Assembly: GCA_959601495.1 (NCBI GenBank)
Contig: CAUGPT010000015.1
Location: forward strand, 1-46,512
Direction of reading: 5' to 3'
From: Avispirillum sp959601495
GTDB lineage: Bacteria > Bacillota > Clostridia > Oscillospirales > CAG-272
Length of the DNA stretch: 46,512 nucleotides
In this document: piece by piece, positions 8,655 to 17,373 of the stretch
Numbering within the stretch: position 1 is the stretch's first letter
Layout of the letters: the number at the start of each line of letters is the position of its first letter
The notes under the pieces: generated by a model
Told to the model about the DNA's origin: nothing
What the model saw: only the letters and a program-made list of their open reading frames with translations
Databases searched by the model: none
Position numbers and translations under genes: made by a program

Positions 8655-8739
8655 CTTCGCGAAGGATTAGCAGTTAATCGTTTTTCCCACCGGACAGTTT
8701 CGCGGTGAGAGGCGCGGTTAAGTGCTAAACCCTCCGAAG
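8655..8739 (+). promoter_or_regulatory. Structured pnp leader RNA
   Basis: A long-range stem pairs CTTCG (8655-8659) with CGAAG (8735-8739) and TTAGCA-TTAA (8667-8677) with TTAA-TGCTAA (8718-8728), enclosing an inner CACCG/CGGTG hairpin at about 8688-8707. The stem ends about 30 bases before the pnp start. Leader stem-loops that are cut and then control PNPase synthesis are known in enterobacteria; the same role here is an inference. Confidence 0.5.
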
Positions 8740-8770
8740 ACTTTAAATATAATTTCAGGAGGATCAATAA

Positions 8771-10894
8771 ATGTTTGAGAACTACAAAACATTCACCTAC
8801 GAGCTTGCAGGCAGACCTCTCACCGTAGAGGTGGGCAAGGTTGCCGGTCTTGCAAACGGCTCATGCCTCGTACGCTACGGCGACACCGCCGTTCTTGCCT
8901 GCGCTACCGCAAGCGCACGTCCCCGCGAGGGCATCGATTTTCTTCCCCTCTCCGTAGATTTCGAGGAGAGAATGTACTCCGTGGGCAGAATCCCCGGCGG
9001 ATACCTCAAGAGAGAGGGCAGACCCGGAGAAAAGGCCATCCTTACCTCCAGAGTCATCGACCGTCCCCTCCGTCCCCTTTTCCCCAAGGATCTGAGAAAC
9101 GACGTTAACGTATCTCTCACAGTCATGTCCGTGGACTATGACTGCAGCCCCGAGATCACCGCGATGATAGGCGCGTCCATCGCCCTGTCCATTTCCGATA
9201 TTCCGTGGAACGGACCTATCGGCGGCGTCTTCATGGGTATGACCGAGGACGGCAAGCTCATGGTAAACCCCACCAAAAAACAGCGTGAGACAAGCGTTCT
9301 CGAGCTGACCGTTGCCGCAAGCCGTGAAAAGGTCGTTATGATCGAGGCGGGCGCAAAAGAGGTCTCCGACGACGATATGTTCAACGCCATCATGCTTGCG
9401 CATGCCGTTATAAAGCAGCTGCTCGTATTCATCGACCACATCGTTGAAGAAGTCGGCAAGCCCAAGTTCACATACGAGTCCGGCGAGCTTGACCACGATA
9501 TGTTCGATGAGATATTCGCATATGTTGAGGACGACGTAAAGGCAGCTCTCGACACCGACGACAAGAACGTCCGCGACGAGAGAATGGAGCCTATCCAGGA
9601 CAAGGTCATGAACGCTTTCCTGGAGAAGTATCCCGATCTTGAGACCGTATACCCCGAGCTTATATATAAGATCCAGAAAAAGATCGTCCGCCATTGGCTG
9701 CTCGTAGACAAAAAGCGTGTTGACGGCAGACGTATGGATCAGATCCGTCCTCTCGCGGCAGAGGTAGGTCTCTTCAAGAGAGTTCACGGCTCAGGTCTGT
9801 TCACAAGAGGTCAGACCCAGGTCATGACCATGGCGACTCTCGGCCCCATCAGCGACGAGCAGATGCTCGACACTATCTGGGAAGAAGAGTCCAAGAGATA
9901 TATGCATCACTACAACATGCCCGGCTACTCCGTAGGCGAGGCAAAGGCATCCAGAAGCCCCGGACGCCGCGAGATCGGCCACGGCGCTCTGGCAGAGCGT
10001 TCTCTCGTGCCCGTACTGCCCTCCGTTGAGGAGTTCCCCTATGCGATCCGCCTCGTTTCCGAGGTAGTATCCTCCAACGGCTCCACCTCACAGGGCTCCG
10101 TATGCGGCTCCACCCTTGCGCTTATGGACGCGGGTGTTCCGATCAAGGCTCCCGTTGCAGGTATCTCCTGCGGACTTATCACTGCGGACGACAGCGACGA
10201 TTTCATGACCATGATAGATATCCAGGGTCTTGAGGACTTCTACGGCGATATGGACTTCAAGGTAGCCGGCACTCACAAGGGCATCACCTCCATCCAGATG
10301 GACCTGAAGATCGACGGACTTACCCCCGAGATCATCCGCGAGGCTCTTGAGGTCACCCACAAGGGACGCGATTACATCATCGACGAAGTGCTTCTCAAGG
10401 CTATCCCCGCACCCCGTGCGGAGGTTTCCGAGTACGCTCCCAAGATGATCTCCATGAAGATCCCCGTTGACAAGATCCGTGAGGTCATCGGCAGCGGCGG
10501 CAAGGTCATCCAGAAGATCACCGCGGATACCGGTGCCAAGATCGACATCGAGGATGACGGCAGCGTATTCATTTCCGCAGTGGATAAGAACGCCATCAAC
10601 GCGGCTAAGACCATAATCGACGGCATCGTATTCGAGCCCGAAGTCGGCGCGATCTACGAGGGCGTTGTCACAAGGATAATCCCCATCGGCGCTTTCGTTG
10701 AGTTCGCTCCCGGAAAAGAGGGACTCGTGCATATTTCCAAGCTTGATACAAAGCGCACCGAAAAGGTAGAGGATATATGCGAGGTCGGCGACAAGATGAG
10801 AGTCAAGTTCCTCGGCACTGACGAAAAGGGCAGAATGAACCTTTCCAGACGTGACGCACTTATTGCGGACGCACAGTCCGGCAGCGCGGAATAA
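8771..10894 (+). CDS. pnp: Polyribonucleotide nucleotidyltransferase (PNPase)
   Basis: 707 aa, full length. Two RNase PH-like domains (about 5-140 and 310-450) are joined by an alpha-helical linker. The first has GIDFLPLSVDFEERMYSVGRIPGGY and the second has GRREIGHGALAERSLVPVLP. KH domain near 560-615 with IREVIGSGGKVIQKI, and S1 domain near 626-692 with GVVTRIIPIGAFVEF. It degrades RNA 3' to 5' using phosphate. AGGAGG at 8758-8763 is spaced seven bases from the ATG. RNase Y is encoded two genes downstream, so two mRNA decay enzymes lie close together. Confidence 0.97.
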   Translation: MFENYKTFTYELAGRPLTVEVGKVAGLANGSCLVRYGDTAVLACATASARPREGIDFLPLSVDFEERMYSVGRIPGGYLKREGRPGEKAILTSRVIDRPLRPLFPKDLRNDVNVSLTVMSVDYDCSPEITAMIGASIALSISDIPWNGPIGGVFMGMTEDGKLMVNPTKKQRETSVLELTVAASREKVVMIEAGAKEVSDDDMFNAIMLAHAVIKQLLVFIDHIVEEVGKPKFTYESGELDHDMFDEIFAYVEDDVKAALDTDDKNVRDERMEPIQDKVMNAFLEKYPDLETVYPELIYKIQKKIVRHWLLVDKKRVDGRRMDQIRPLAAEVGLFKRVHGSGLFTRGQTQVMTMATLGPISDEQMLDTIWEEESKRYMHHYNMPGYSVGEAKASRSPGRREIGHGALAERSLVPVLPSVEEFPYAIRLVSEVVSSNGSTSQGSVCGSTLALMDAGVPIKAPVAGISCGLITADDSDDFMTMIDIQGLEDFYGDMDFKVAGTHKGITSIQMDLKIDGLTPEIIREALEVTHKGRDYIIDEVLLKAIPAPRAEVSEYAPKMISMKIPVDKIREVIGSGGKVIQKITADTGAKIDIEDDGSVFISAVDKNAINAAKTIIDGIVFEPEVGAIYEGVVTRIIPIGAFVEFAPGKEGLVHISKLDTKRTEKVEDICEVGDKMRVKFLGTDEKGRMNLSRRDALIADAQSGSAE

Positions 10895-10956
10895 TCAAAG
10901 AATAAAGCACTCAGTGACTCAGCGAGCAGGGAGTGCGGACAAAGCGAGGCGGATTC

Positions 10957-11051
10957 GGCGAATTCGGTGCTCGTCGGTGTACAAATGTACGACAGAGACC
11001 GAAGTCGCCGAAAGCCGATAAACGACGGGTGAGGAGCACCCGTCGTTTTCC
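10957..11051 (+). terminator. Two-hairpin terminator region after pnp
   Basis: GGCGAATTCGGT (10957-10968) pairs with ACCGAAGTCGCC (10998-11009), enclosing a GTAC/GTAC helix. It is followed by AACGACGGGTG (11021-11031)/CACCCGTCGTT (11037-11047) and TTTTCC. The second hairpin is the likely terminator. Confidence 0.75.
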
Positions 11052-11187
11052 TCATACAGCATAGCTTTCGGATGAACCCGTTTGAAACAAAGAGTTGAGT
11101 TCCAAATCATCGGCGGTCCGGCCGGTTTGACCGTGCTCAAAAGCCGGCTTTCGTTTTATAAAGAAAAAATCACTTGTGAGGTTTTAT

Positions 11188-12318
11188 ATGAATCCCAATT
11201 CTCCGAACGATCCCCGCGGCCCGCTCCCGGACGAGCCGGGCGTAAAGCGCAGATATACCCCCGAGGAGGCGGGACATGACATCCGCCGAAAGCCCGTTTC
11301 CCGCGCGCGCCGTCGCCGCCGCAAGGGAGTGAACGTAGGCGTGCTGATCGTAAGCGCGATATTTGCCGTAGTTATCGGCATAAGCCTTTTCATAATAATC
11401 AGCGGCAAAAAGCGTCCCGAGGTCATATATCCCGACACGACCGCGGCGGATGCGGCAACGGAGCCACTTGAAAGCGTTGACGACGGCCGCAGCTACTATA
11501 CCGTTACGATCGCAAGCGATCAGATATATTACGGAGACCTTATCCTCGTAAACGCCGCAACGGAGTACCGCTTTCCCGCCGAGGCGGAGAACAGCATCGT
11601 AAACATCTCCGAGTATAAAAACGAGTATTACCTGATGGCGGACCCCGCCGCAAGGCTTTCAAAGAACGTTGTAGACCGTTTCAACACCCTCTGCACCGAC
11701 TACTACGCATATAACGGCTTTCGCTATATGCAGGTCAACAGCGCCTACCGCAGCCGCGAGGAGCAGATAAATGTCTACAACAGCTATGCGCAGTCCAACG
11801 GCGAGGATTACGCGAAAGCGTATGTGGCGACCCCGGGATATTCCGAGCACCACACGGGACTCGCTCTTGACCTTAATATAAACCGCGGCGGCAGCATATC
11901 ATATGTCGAAAGCGACGAGGGCGCCGCGTGGTTCAGGGACAACGCAAAGAATTACGGCTTTATACTGAGATACCCCTCCGACAAGGTGTACATGACGGGT
12001 ATAAGCTACGAGTCTTGGCATTACAGATACGTTGGTCTGCCCCATTCGCAGATAATTTCGGATATGAATATGTGCCTTGAGGAATATGAGCAGTATCTGA
12101 AAAAATATACATACGATACAGACCTTATAGCATATTCCGCCGACACGGGTGTGATGTATGTCGACCCCGAGAGCGAGCTTTCGGCAGCGGTGCTTGTGTA
12201 CTACGCCCCCTCCGACGGAGACAAAACGGAGGTAAAGGTGCCCAAGGGCTACACATACGAGATCTCCGGCAACAATACGGACGGCTTTGTTATAACCGCC
12301 ACCCGAGAGGGCGAGTGA
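11188..12318 (+). CDS. D-alanyl-D-alanine carboxypeptidase, VanY/M15B family
   Basis: 376 aa. A basic cytoplasmic segment (KPVSRARRRRRKG) is followed by one transmembrane helix at about 48-72 (VGVLIVSAIFAVVIGISLFI), so the catalytic domain is outside. M15 zinc motifs: SEHHTGLALDLN near 218-229 (His and Asp ligands) and ESWHYRYVG near 274-282 (catalytic acid and His ligand). QVNSAYRSREEQ is the conserved M15B stretch upstream. It should trim terminal D-Ala from peptidoglycan peptides. A 70-residue tail (PESELSAAVLVYYAPSDGDK) is beyond the peptidase domain. The ATG at 11188 has GTGAGG six bases upstream. Confidence 0.9.
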   Translation: MNPNSPNDPRGPLPDEPGVKRRYTPEEAGHDIRRKPVSRARRRRRKGVNVGVLIVSAIFAVVIGISLFIIISGKKRPEVIYPDTTAADAATEPLESVDDGRSYYTVTIASDQIYYGDLILVNAATEYRFPAEAENSIVNISEYKNEYYLMADPAARLSKNVVDRFNTLCTDYYAYNGFRYMQVNSAYRSREEQINVYNSYAQSNGEDYAKAYVATPGYSEHHTGLALDLNINRGGSISYVESDEGAAWFRDNAKNYGFILRYPSDKVYMTGISYESWHYRYVGLPHSQIISDMNMCLEEYEQYLKKYTYDTDLIAYSADTGVMYVDPESELSAAVLVYYAPSDGDKTEVKVPKGYTYEISGNNTDGFVITATREGE

Positions 12319-12387
12319 AAAGCGGCGCAGGCGGCGCATGCGGTACCGTGTCGAAAATTGCGGCGCCTCAAAAGCGTGTAAAACCCC

Positions 12388-12416
12388 TTGACATATTCTC
12401 AATATTGTTATACAAT
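12388..12416 (+). promoter_or_regulatory. Sigma-A promoter of rny
   Basis: TTGACA (12388-12393), 17-bp spacer, TACAAT (12411-12416). The leader is about 140 nt and includes a short CCGG/CCGG hairpin near 12437-12450. Confidence 0.85.
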
Positions 12417-12564
12417 AAAGTGTATTGTTCGTATTCCGGCGACTGCCGGATTTATATAGATTCAACCGAATAGTATAAGTCGCGGGCAGCCTCCGTTGTA
12501 TGATGCTATACAATTTTTTAAAGTCTTGATAATTTATTTCAAATTTCGAGATAAGGAGGTTTAC

Positions 12565-14124
12565 ATGCTCTACTATGTTATAACTGCAATCGTCGCATCG
12601 TTTGCAGGGCTTGCCATAGGCGTGGCAGTGGGAATCCGCTACCGCAAAAAAGTGGCAGAGGCAGCAATAGGTTCGGCAGAGCTTCAGGCAAAGAAGATCA
12701 TAGCCGACGGCATGAATCAGGCAAAATCAGACGCCGCAGCCGCAAAAAAAGAAGCCCTCATAGAAGCAAAAGAAGAAATGCTTCGTGCGAAGAATGAGTT
12801 TGAACAGGAAATCAAAGAACGCCGCAGCGAGCTTTCCCGTCAGGAGAGAAGAGTGCAGTCCAAAGAAGAAAATCTGGACCGCAAGACCGATGCTCTTGAG
12901 AAAAAGGAAGAAGCGCTCGCTAAAAAGGTTCAGGAAAACGAACAGCTCTCTGAAGATCTTCAGAATCAGAAGACAGAGGCAAGAATGGCGCTTCAGCGCA
13001 TATCCGGCATGACCGCCGAGCAGGCAAGGGACAAGCTGATAGAGGATATGGTTGAGGAGGTCAAGCACGAGCAGGCCAAAAAGATGGTCGAGCTTGAGCA
13101 GGAATTCAAGGACGAAGCGGATGATAAGGCGCGCAACATCGTGGCTCTCGCCATTCAGCGCTGCGCGGCGGATCATGTCGCCGAGATCACCGTTTCCACT
13201 GTAACGCTTCCCAGTGAGGAAATGAAAGGCCGCATCATCGGTCGAGAGGGACGCAACATCCGCACCATTGAGCAGCATACCGGCGTCGATCTCATTATCG
13301 ACGACACGCCGGAGGCTATCACTATTTCAAGCTTTGATCCCATACGCCGCGAGGTCGCGCGTATAGCGCTTGAAAAGCTCATATCCGACGGACGTATCCA
13401 CCCCACCCGCATTGAGGAAATGGTGGAAAAGGCGCGTCACGAGGTCGAGGTGTCCGTTAAAAAGGCGGGCGAGCAGGCAACGTTTGAGACCGGCATACAC
13501 GGTCTGAACGGCGAGCTTGTAAAGCTGCTCGGACGGCTGAAATACCGTACCAGCTACGGTCAGAACGTGCTTCGCCACTCTATCGAGGTGTCGTTGCTTT
13601 CCGGCATAATCGCCGATGAGCTGGGCGCGGACAGCGTGCTTGCAAAGCGCGCGGGTCTTCTCCACGACATAGGCAAGGCGCTTACTGCCGAGCAGGAGGG
13701 CAGCCATGTGCAGCTCGGTGTTGAGACTGCAAGAAAGTACAAGGAAAGCCGCGAGGTCATCCACGCGATCGAGGCGCACCACGGTGACGTTGAGCCTCAG
13801 ACGCTTGTGGCAATGATCGTTCAGGCGGCGGACGCTATCTCCGCGGCACGTCCCGGAGCACGCAGAGAAAACCTTGAAAACTACATCAAGAGACTTACAA
13901 AGCTCGAGGAGATCGCTTCAAGCTTTGAGGGAGTTGAAAAGTCCTTTGCCATTCAGGCAGGCCGCGAGGTCCGCATAATGGTAAAACCCGAGGTGGTATC
14001 GGATGACAGAATGCCGCTTATCGCCAGAGATATTGTCAAGAAGATCGAGTCCGAGCTTGAATATCCCGGACAGATAAAGGTCAATATCATCCGCGAGAGC
14101 CGTTCCGTGGACTACGCAAAATAA
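12565..14124 (+). CDS. rny: Ribonuclease Y
   Basis: 519 aa, the family norm. N-terminal transmembrane helix (about 2-22), long charged coiled coil (about 30-205), KH domain beginning about 218 (MKGRIIGREGRNIRTIEQ), and HD domain with HSIEVSLL near 338 and HDIGKAL near 366 (metal-binding His-Asp). It is a membrane-anchored endoribonuclease that starts mRNA decay in Firmicutes. AAGGAGG at 12553-12559 is five bases before the ATG at 12565; an upstream in-frame ATG at 12496 would add residues without a ribosome site and place charge before the anchor. Confidence 0.97.
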   Translation: MLYYVITAIVASFAGLAIGVAVGIRYRKKVAEAAIGSAELQAKKIIADGMNQAKSDAAAAKKEALIEAKEEMLRAKNEFEQEIKERRSELSRQERRVQSKEENLDRKTDALEKKEEALAKKVQENEQLSEDLQNQKTEARMALQRISGMTAEQARDKLIEDMVEEVKHEQAKKMVELEQEFKDEADDKARNIVALAIQRCAADHVAEITVSTVTLPSEEMKGRIIGREGRNIRTIEQHTGVDLIIDDTPEAITISSFDPIRREVARIALEKLISDGRIHPTRIEEMVEKARHEVEVSVKKAGEQATFETGIHGLNGELVKLLGRLKYRTSYGQNVLRHSIEVSLLSGIIADELGADSVLAKRAGLLHDIGKALTAEQEGSHVQLGVETARKYKESREVIHAIEAHHGDVEPQTLVAMIVQAADAISAARPGARRENLENYIKRLTKLEEIASSFEGVEKSFAIQAGREVRIMVKPEVVSDDRMPLIARDIVKKIESELEYPGQIKVNIIRESRSVDYAK

Positions 14125-14130
14125 AAATGA

Positions 14131-14172
14131 AAACCTCTGTCGGGCCGTGATCGGTCGGGCAGAGGTTTTTTC
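14131..14172 (+). terminator. Intrinsic terminator after rny
   Basis: AACCTCTG (14132-14139) pairs with CAGAGGTT (14160-14167) around a GC-rich apical part, followed by a T-run. Confidence 0.85.
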
Positions 14173-14253
14173 TTTGTCGGCATTGCCGCGGCACGCGGGG
14201 ACGGTGCGAAGCGCGGCGGGCGCTTCACGCTTTCGGCAAATGCTAAATAATCC

Positions 14254-14282
14254 TTGAAATTATTGTATTAATGTAGTATAAT
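14254..14282 (+). promoter_or_regulatory. Sigma-A promoter of the envelope glycopolymer operon
   Basis: TTGAAA (14254-14259), 17-bp spacer, TATAAT (14277-14282). The last bases of the -10 box already belong to the repeat structure that follows (arm AATGTTCACAT, 14280-14290). The leader to the first gene is about 495 nt. Confidence 0.8.
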
Positions 14283-14645
14283 GTTCACATGATACTTGCC
14301 GAATGTCAAGTATCGGCGGCATGCTGCCGCCCGTGCGACGCGGAGCGCCGCACGATGTGACATTCGACGGCAGAGCAAAAATGCCGTTGCAAGCAAGCAT
14401 TTTCGCTTCGTGGTTTAATATGCTTGGGATTTTGCCTTGGGCAAAATCGGGCGGCTTTGCCGCTTTATGCGCTTTCGCGCGGCTGCGCAATTCGACGGCA
14501 GAGCAGAAATGCCCTTGCAAGCAAGCATTTTCGCTTCGTGGTTTAATATGCTTGGAATTTTGCCTTGGGCAAAATCGGGCGGCTTTGCCGCTTTTGCGCT
14601 TTCGCGCGGCTGCGCAATTGACGGCAGAGCAGGAATGCCGTTGCG
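14280..14645 (+). repeat. Tandem 127-bp hairpin repeat array, locus 1
   Basis: Units share the mark TTCGACGG at 14363 and 14491 and TTGACGG at 14618 (period 128 and 126). The first unit opens with AATGTTCACAT (14280-14290), which pairs with ATGTGACATT (14355-14364) around three hairpins. Each unit then has a bulged hairpin (AAAATGC-CG-TTGC-AA-GCAA-GCATTTT pattern), a constant TTCGCTTCGTGGTTTAAT, and a GATTTTGCC/GGCAAAATC stem. The third unit is cut short. No ribosome site serves the ORFs that cross it, so it is read as non-coding. A second array is at 38466-38730. Confidence 0.85.
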
Positions 14646-14785
14646 GGCAGCTGCTTTTGCCTGCGGGCGGTGCTTTTGCATTTTCCGCGCGGTCTTTTGC
14701 CAACAGATCAATGTGCGTGATCGGCGGCGGGGCGCGTGTGCTGCAGGAATCCGTCATACAAAATCTTTAACGGAGGTCTTTTTCT

Positions 14786-16564
14786 GTGGAACGCTTACCC
14801 AAAAACAGCGGGCGCAGCGGTGCTGCCCGCCGAAGAAGACCCTTCGGCGATATACGCAGGTTCGTCTCCCGCCTTTTCGACCAGAGTCTGACTGTTTCCG
14901 CGGCTGCGGGCGTGAGAGAGTACTTCATGAAGCTGCGGCTTCGTGTCGTCGGTGTGTTTCTCATGACCTTCGGCGTGTATTCGTCTCTTATATGCATCAT
15001 AACCGGGCTGTTTACGTCGCGGCAGACGGCAAGTCTCACCGATGCTGCGGTTTTCGGTGTCTTTACGGTATTTGCATCGCTTCCGCTGCTGTTTTCCGAC
15101 AAAAACGTTGCGGCGTCTCTGACAGATTCCCGCGCGGGCAGTGTGGTCTGCGACTATCTGGGCATACGCCGTGAAACCCTTGACGGCAACGCGGCGCGCG
15201 GTCACGCAAGTCACGGTTTTATTGCGGGCGTTGTCTGCGGAACTCTTTCTTTCGCCCTTGCGCCGGTCAGCGTATTCGGCTTTATCCTGCTTGCGGCGGC
15301 GGTCTGCATAATAATGGCGGTCCCCGAGGCGGGGCTCATGCTCAGCGCCGTACTGCTTTTGTACTGCGGCAAGACAGTTCACTGTGTTATACTCGGCGCT
15401 ACGCTTGTTTCATACCTTCTGAAGCTCATACGCGGAAAAAGAAGCTTTTCTCTGAGAAGAAGCGATGCCGCTGTCGCGGTTTTTGCGCTGTGCGTTTTGG
15501 CAAGCGGGCTTTTCTCCCTTTCCGAAGACGGCGGGGATATTGCGGTAAAGCTCATCTGCGTTTCAACATATTTTCTGGCGCTTCTTTTATACAGAAGCTG
15601 CCGCAATGTGACAAAGCTTATAACGGCGGCTGTCATATCCGGCGGTGTGCTTTCGGCGGTGTACGTTATCGGCAGAGCGCTGACAATTCTTCTGCCCGCA
15701 TGGCTTGACGCATCGTATCTTGCGGATGAGATAGCCGCGCTTCCGTCTTTCGCGAACGGCTCCGCCGACATAATACTGGCAGCTCTTCTGCCGATCGCCG
15801 TGGGGCTTGCGCTGAGGCATCACAACGTGATCTCCCGCTTCACTCTCTGGATGTGCGCCGCCTGCGGCGCCGGTTGCCTTTGCATACGCGGCTCGTACGC
15901 GCATCTTGCGGCGGCGGGCGCAACGGTTGCGCTGATGCTTCTGCTGCTGGGCAGACGCAGGGTGTATCTGGGATTTTCGATTTTGTTTTCCGCCGCGGTC
16001 CTGCTTATGTACTCCGACGGCGCATGGCAGAATATATACGGCTACGTGTTTGAAAAAATACAGGCGGCATATTCCGCCGCAAACGGAATTTTCGTCGGCG
16101 GACTTACCGTTCCGTCTTCATGGTTCGGCGGCGGAGAGCCTTTGCCGCAGGGCGCGAATTTCTATCTCGGGCTTTTGTGCACTGTGGGCATATCGGGTAT
16201 CGTCACATTTGCCGCGTCCCTTATGCTGACGGCGCGGGAGGCTGCGTACATGGCGTGGCGTACCGTTTCCACCGGCGCGTCCCACGGAGAGCTGCGCCGC
16301 TTCGGTGCCATAAGAAGCGCGGCGGATACACGCCTCGGCGTGCTGTCGCCCCTTGCCGCCGCCGTTACGGTGCTTTTGTGCGGCACATTCGCGAATATTT
16401 GGGAAAACGACGCAGTGTTCATGCTTTTGTGGACTATGATGGGCGTTTGCTCGGCGTATGTAAGAAACGCGGATTTCGAAATGACAAAAGCGGAAAAGGC
16501 TGCGTCCGCCGCGGACTGTGCCGAGCGCTCGTTCTGCGATATCGGAACGCCCGATCGGATCTGA
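14786..16564 (+). CDS. Polytopic membrane protein, O-antigen ligase/polymerase-like
   Basis: 592 aa with roughly a dozen hydrophobic segments, a basic N-terminus (RSGAARRRRPFGDIRRF) and a large extracytoplasmic loop near 440-475 (WFGGGEPLPQGANFYLGLL). The architecture fits the O-antigen ligase/polymerase (Wzy/WaaL-like) group, and its place before a TagO/WecA transferase supports a role in joining or extending a surface glycopolymer; I see no residue motif that proves this. The start is the GTG at 14786 with CGGAGG nine bases upstream. It is the first gene after the promoter-fused repeat array. Confidence 0.6.
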   Translation: MERLPKNSGRSGAARRRRPFGDIRRFVSRLFDQSLTVSAAAGVREYFMKLRLRVVGVFLMTFGVYSSLICIITGLFTSRQTASLTDAAVFGVFTVFASLPLLFSDKNVAASLTDSRAGSVVCDYLGIRRETLDGNAARGHASHGFIAGVVCGTLSFALAPVSVFGFILLAAAVCIIMAVPEAGLMLSAVLLLYCGKTVHCVILGATLVSYLLKLIRGKRSFSLRRSDAAVAVFALCVLASGLFSLSEDGGDIAVKLICVSTYFLALLLYRSCRNVTKLITAAVISGGVLSAVYVIGRALTILLPAWLDASYLADEIAALPSFANGSADIILAALLPIAVGLALRHHNVISRFTLWMCAACGAGCLCIRGSYAHLAAAGATVALMLLLLGRRRVYLGFSILFSAAVLLMYSDGAWQNIYGYVFEKIQAAYSAANGIFVGGLTVPSSWFGGGEPLPQGANFYLGLLCTVGISGIVTFAASLMLTAREAAYMAWRTVSTGASHGELRRFGAIRSAADTRLGVLSPLAAAVTVLLCGTFANIWENDAVFMLLWTMMGVCSAYVRNADFEMTKAEKAASAADCAERSFCDIGTPDRI

Positions 16565-16659
16565 TCCCTCATACGTGTTTTTACAGGATATATTATCATA
16601 CGATCATTCTTTGCCGCCCGGGTGTTCCGGTCATGCGGCGTCATAAAGGACGGTTAGCT

Positions 16660-17145
16660 GTGGAAAAGAAAAAACGAAGTTTCAATGTAATAGATGCCGT
16701 AATGATAGCGGCGGTAGTCGCCGCGCTTGCGGCGCTTGCCTACGGAATAATATCGGGACTCGGTATCGGCAGAGGATACGTGCGCATAAAGTACGTGATC
16801 GAGGTGCCGGAGATACGAAGCGAGTTCTGCCAGAAGGCAGCTGTCGGCGACGTTGTGCGCTCGTCGGACGGCTCGTCGGCGCTGGGCGAGGTGGCTGCCG
16901 TGTCATCCGTGCCTGCGCGCCATGAGGGTACCGACTCCGACGGCAACGCGGTCTCCTCCGAAATAGACGGCTACAGCATTTTGTATGTGACCGTGGAAGC
17001 TAACGCTCAGAAAACGGATACGGGCTACGTCGTCGGCGGGGAGACTTTGAGCGCGGGCAGCAGCCTTTTCGTGCGCCTGCCGTCCCTTTGCTTCGGCGGC
17101 GAGTGCGTAAGCGTTGAGACCGTAGAAAATCAGCAGTCACGCTGA
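16660..17145 (+). CDS. DUF4330-family membrane-anchored protein (first copy)
   Basis: 161 aa. A short basic cytoplasmic tip (MEKKKRSFNVIDA) precedes one transmembrane helix at about 8-31, then an extracytoplasmic domain with VRIKYVIEVPEIRSEFCQKAAVGDVVRSSDG, the pattern I associate with DUF4330. The function of the family is not known. The GTG start at 16660 has AAAGGA nine bases upstream. A second member lies at 18626-19123 on the other side of the TagO/WecA gene. The 228 bp that follow (17146-17373) show no gene. Confidence 0.75.
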   Translation: MEKKKRSFNVIDAVMIAAVVAALAALAYGIISGLGIGRGYVRIKYVIEVPEIRSEFCQKAAVGDVVRSSDGSSALGEVAAVSSVPARHEGTDSDGNAVSSEIDGYSILYVTVEANAQKTDTGYVVGGETLSAGSSLFVRLPSLCFGGECVSVETVENQQSR

Positions 17146-17373
17146 GACCATGCTCCGGCGGTAAAATTCTCCGACTGTCGGTTGTCTGAAAACTCCGGTG
17201 CACCGCCGTAAGGCTGCGGCGATGCGCAAAAATACAGTATGTTCGCAGCTGCGGCAATGAGGCACACGTCCCGTTTCCGCGGCGCAAAATACGAAGCAGA
17301 GTCCTATTGCGTTTCTGTCGGGCAAAAGGCACCGAGGCGGCGCCGCGCGGCATGAGAAAGGAAGAGTAGAAAA

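Noticed and set aside
12496..12564. Upstream ATG for RNase Y
   Set aside because: AAGGAGG is placed for the ATG at 12565, and the shorter protein has the normal length and membrane anchor.
14260..15174. Plus and minus ORFs across the 127-bp repeat array
   Set aside because: They are repeat translations and conflict with the ribosome site and start of the gene at 14786.
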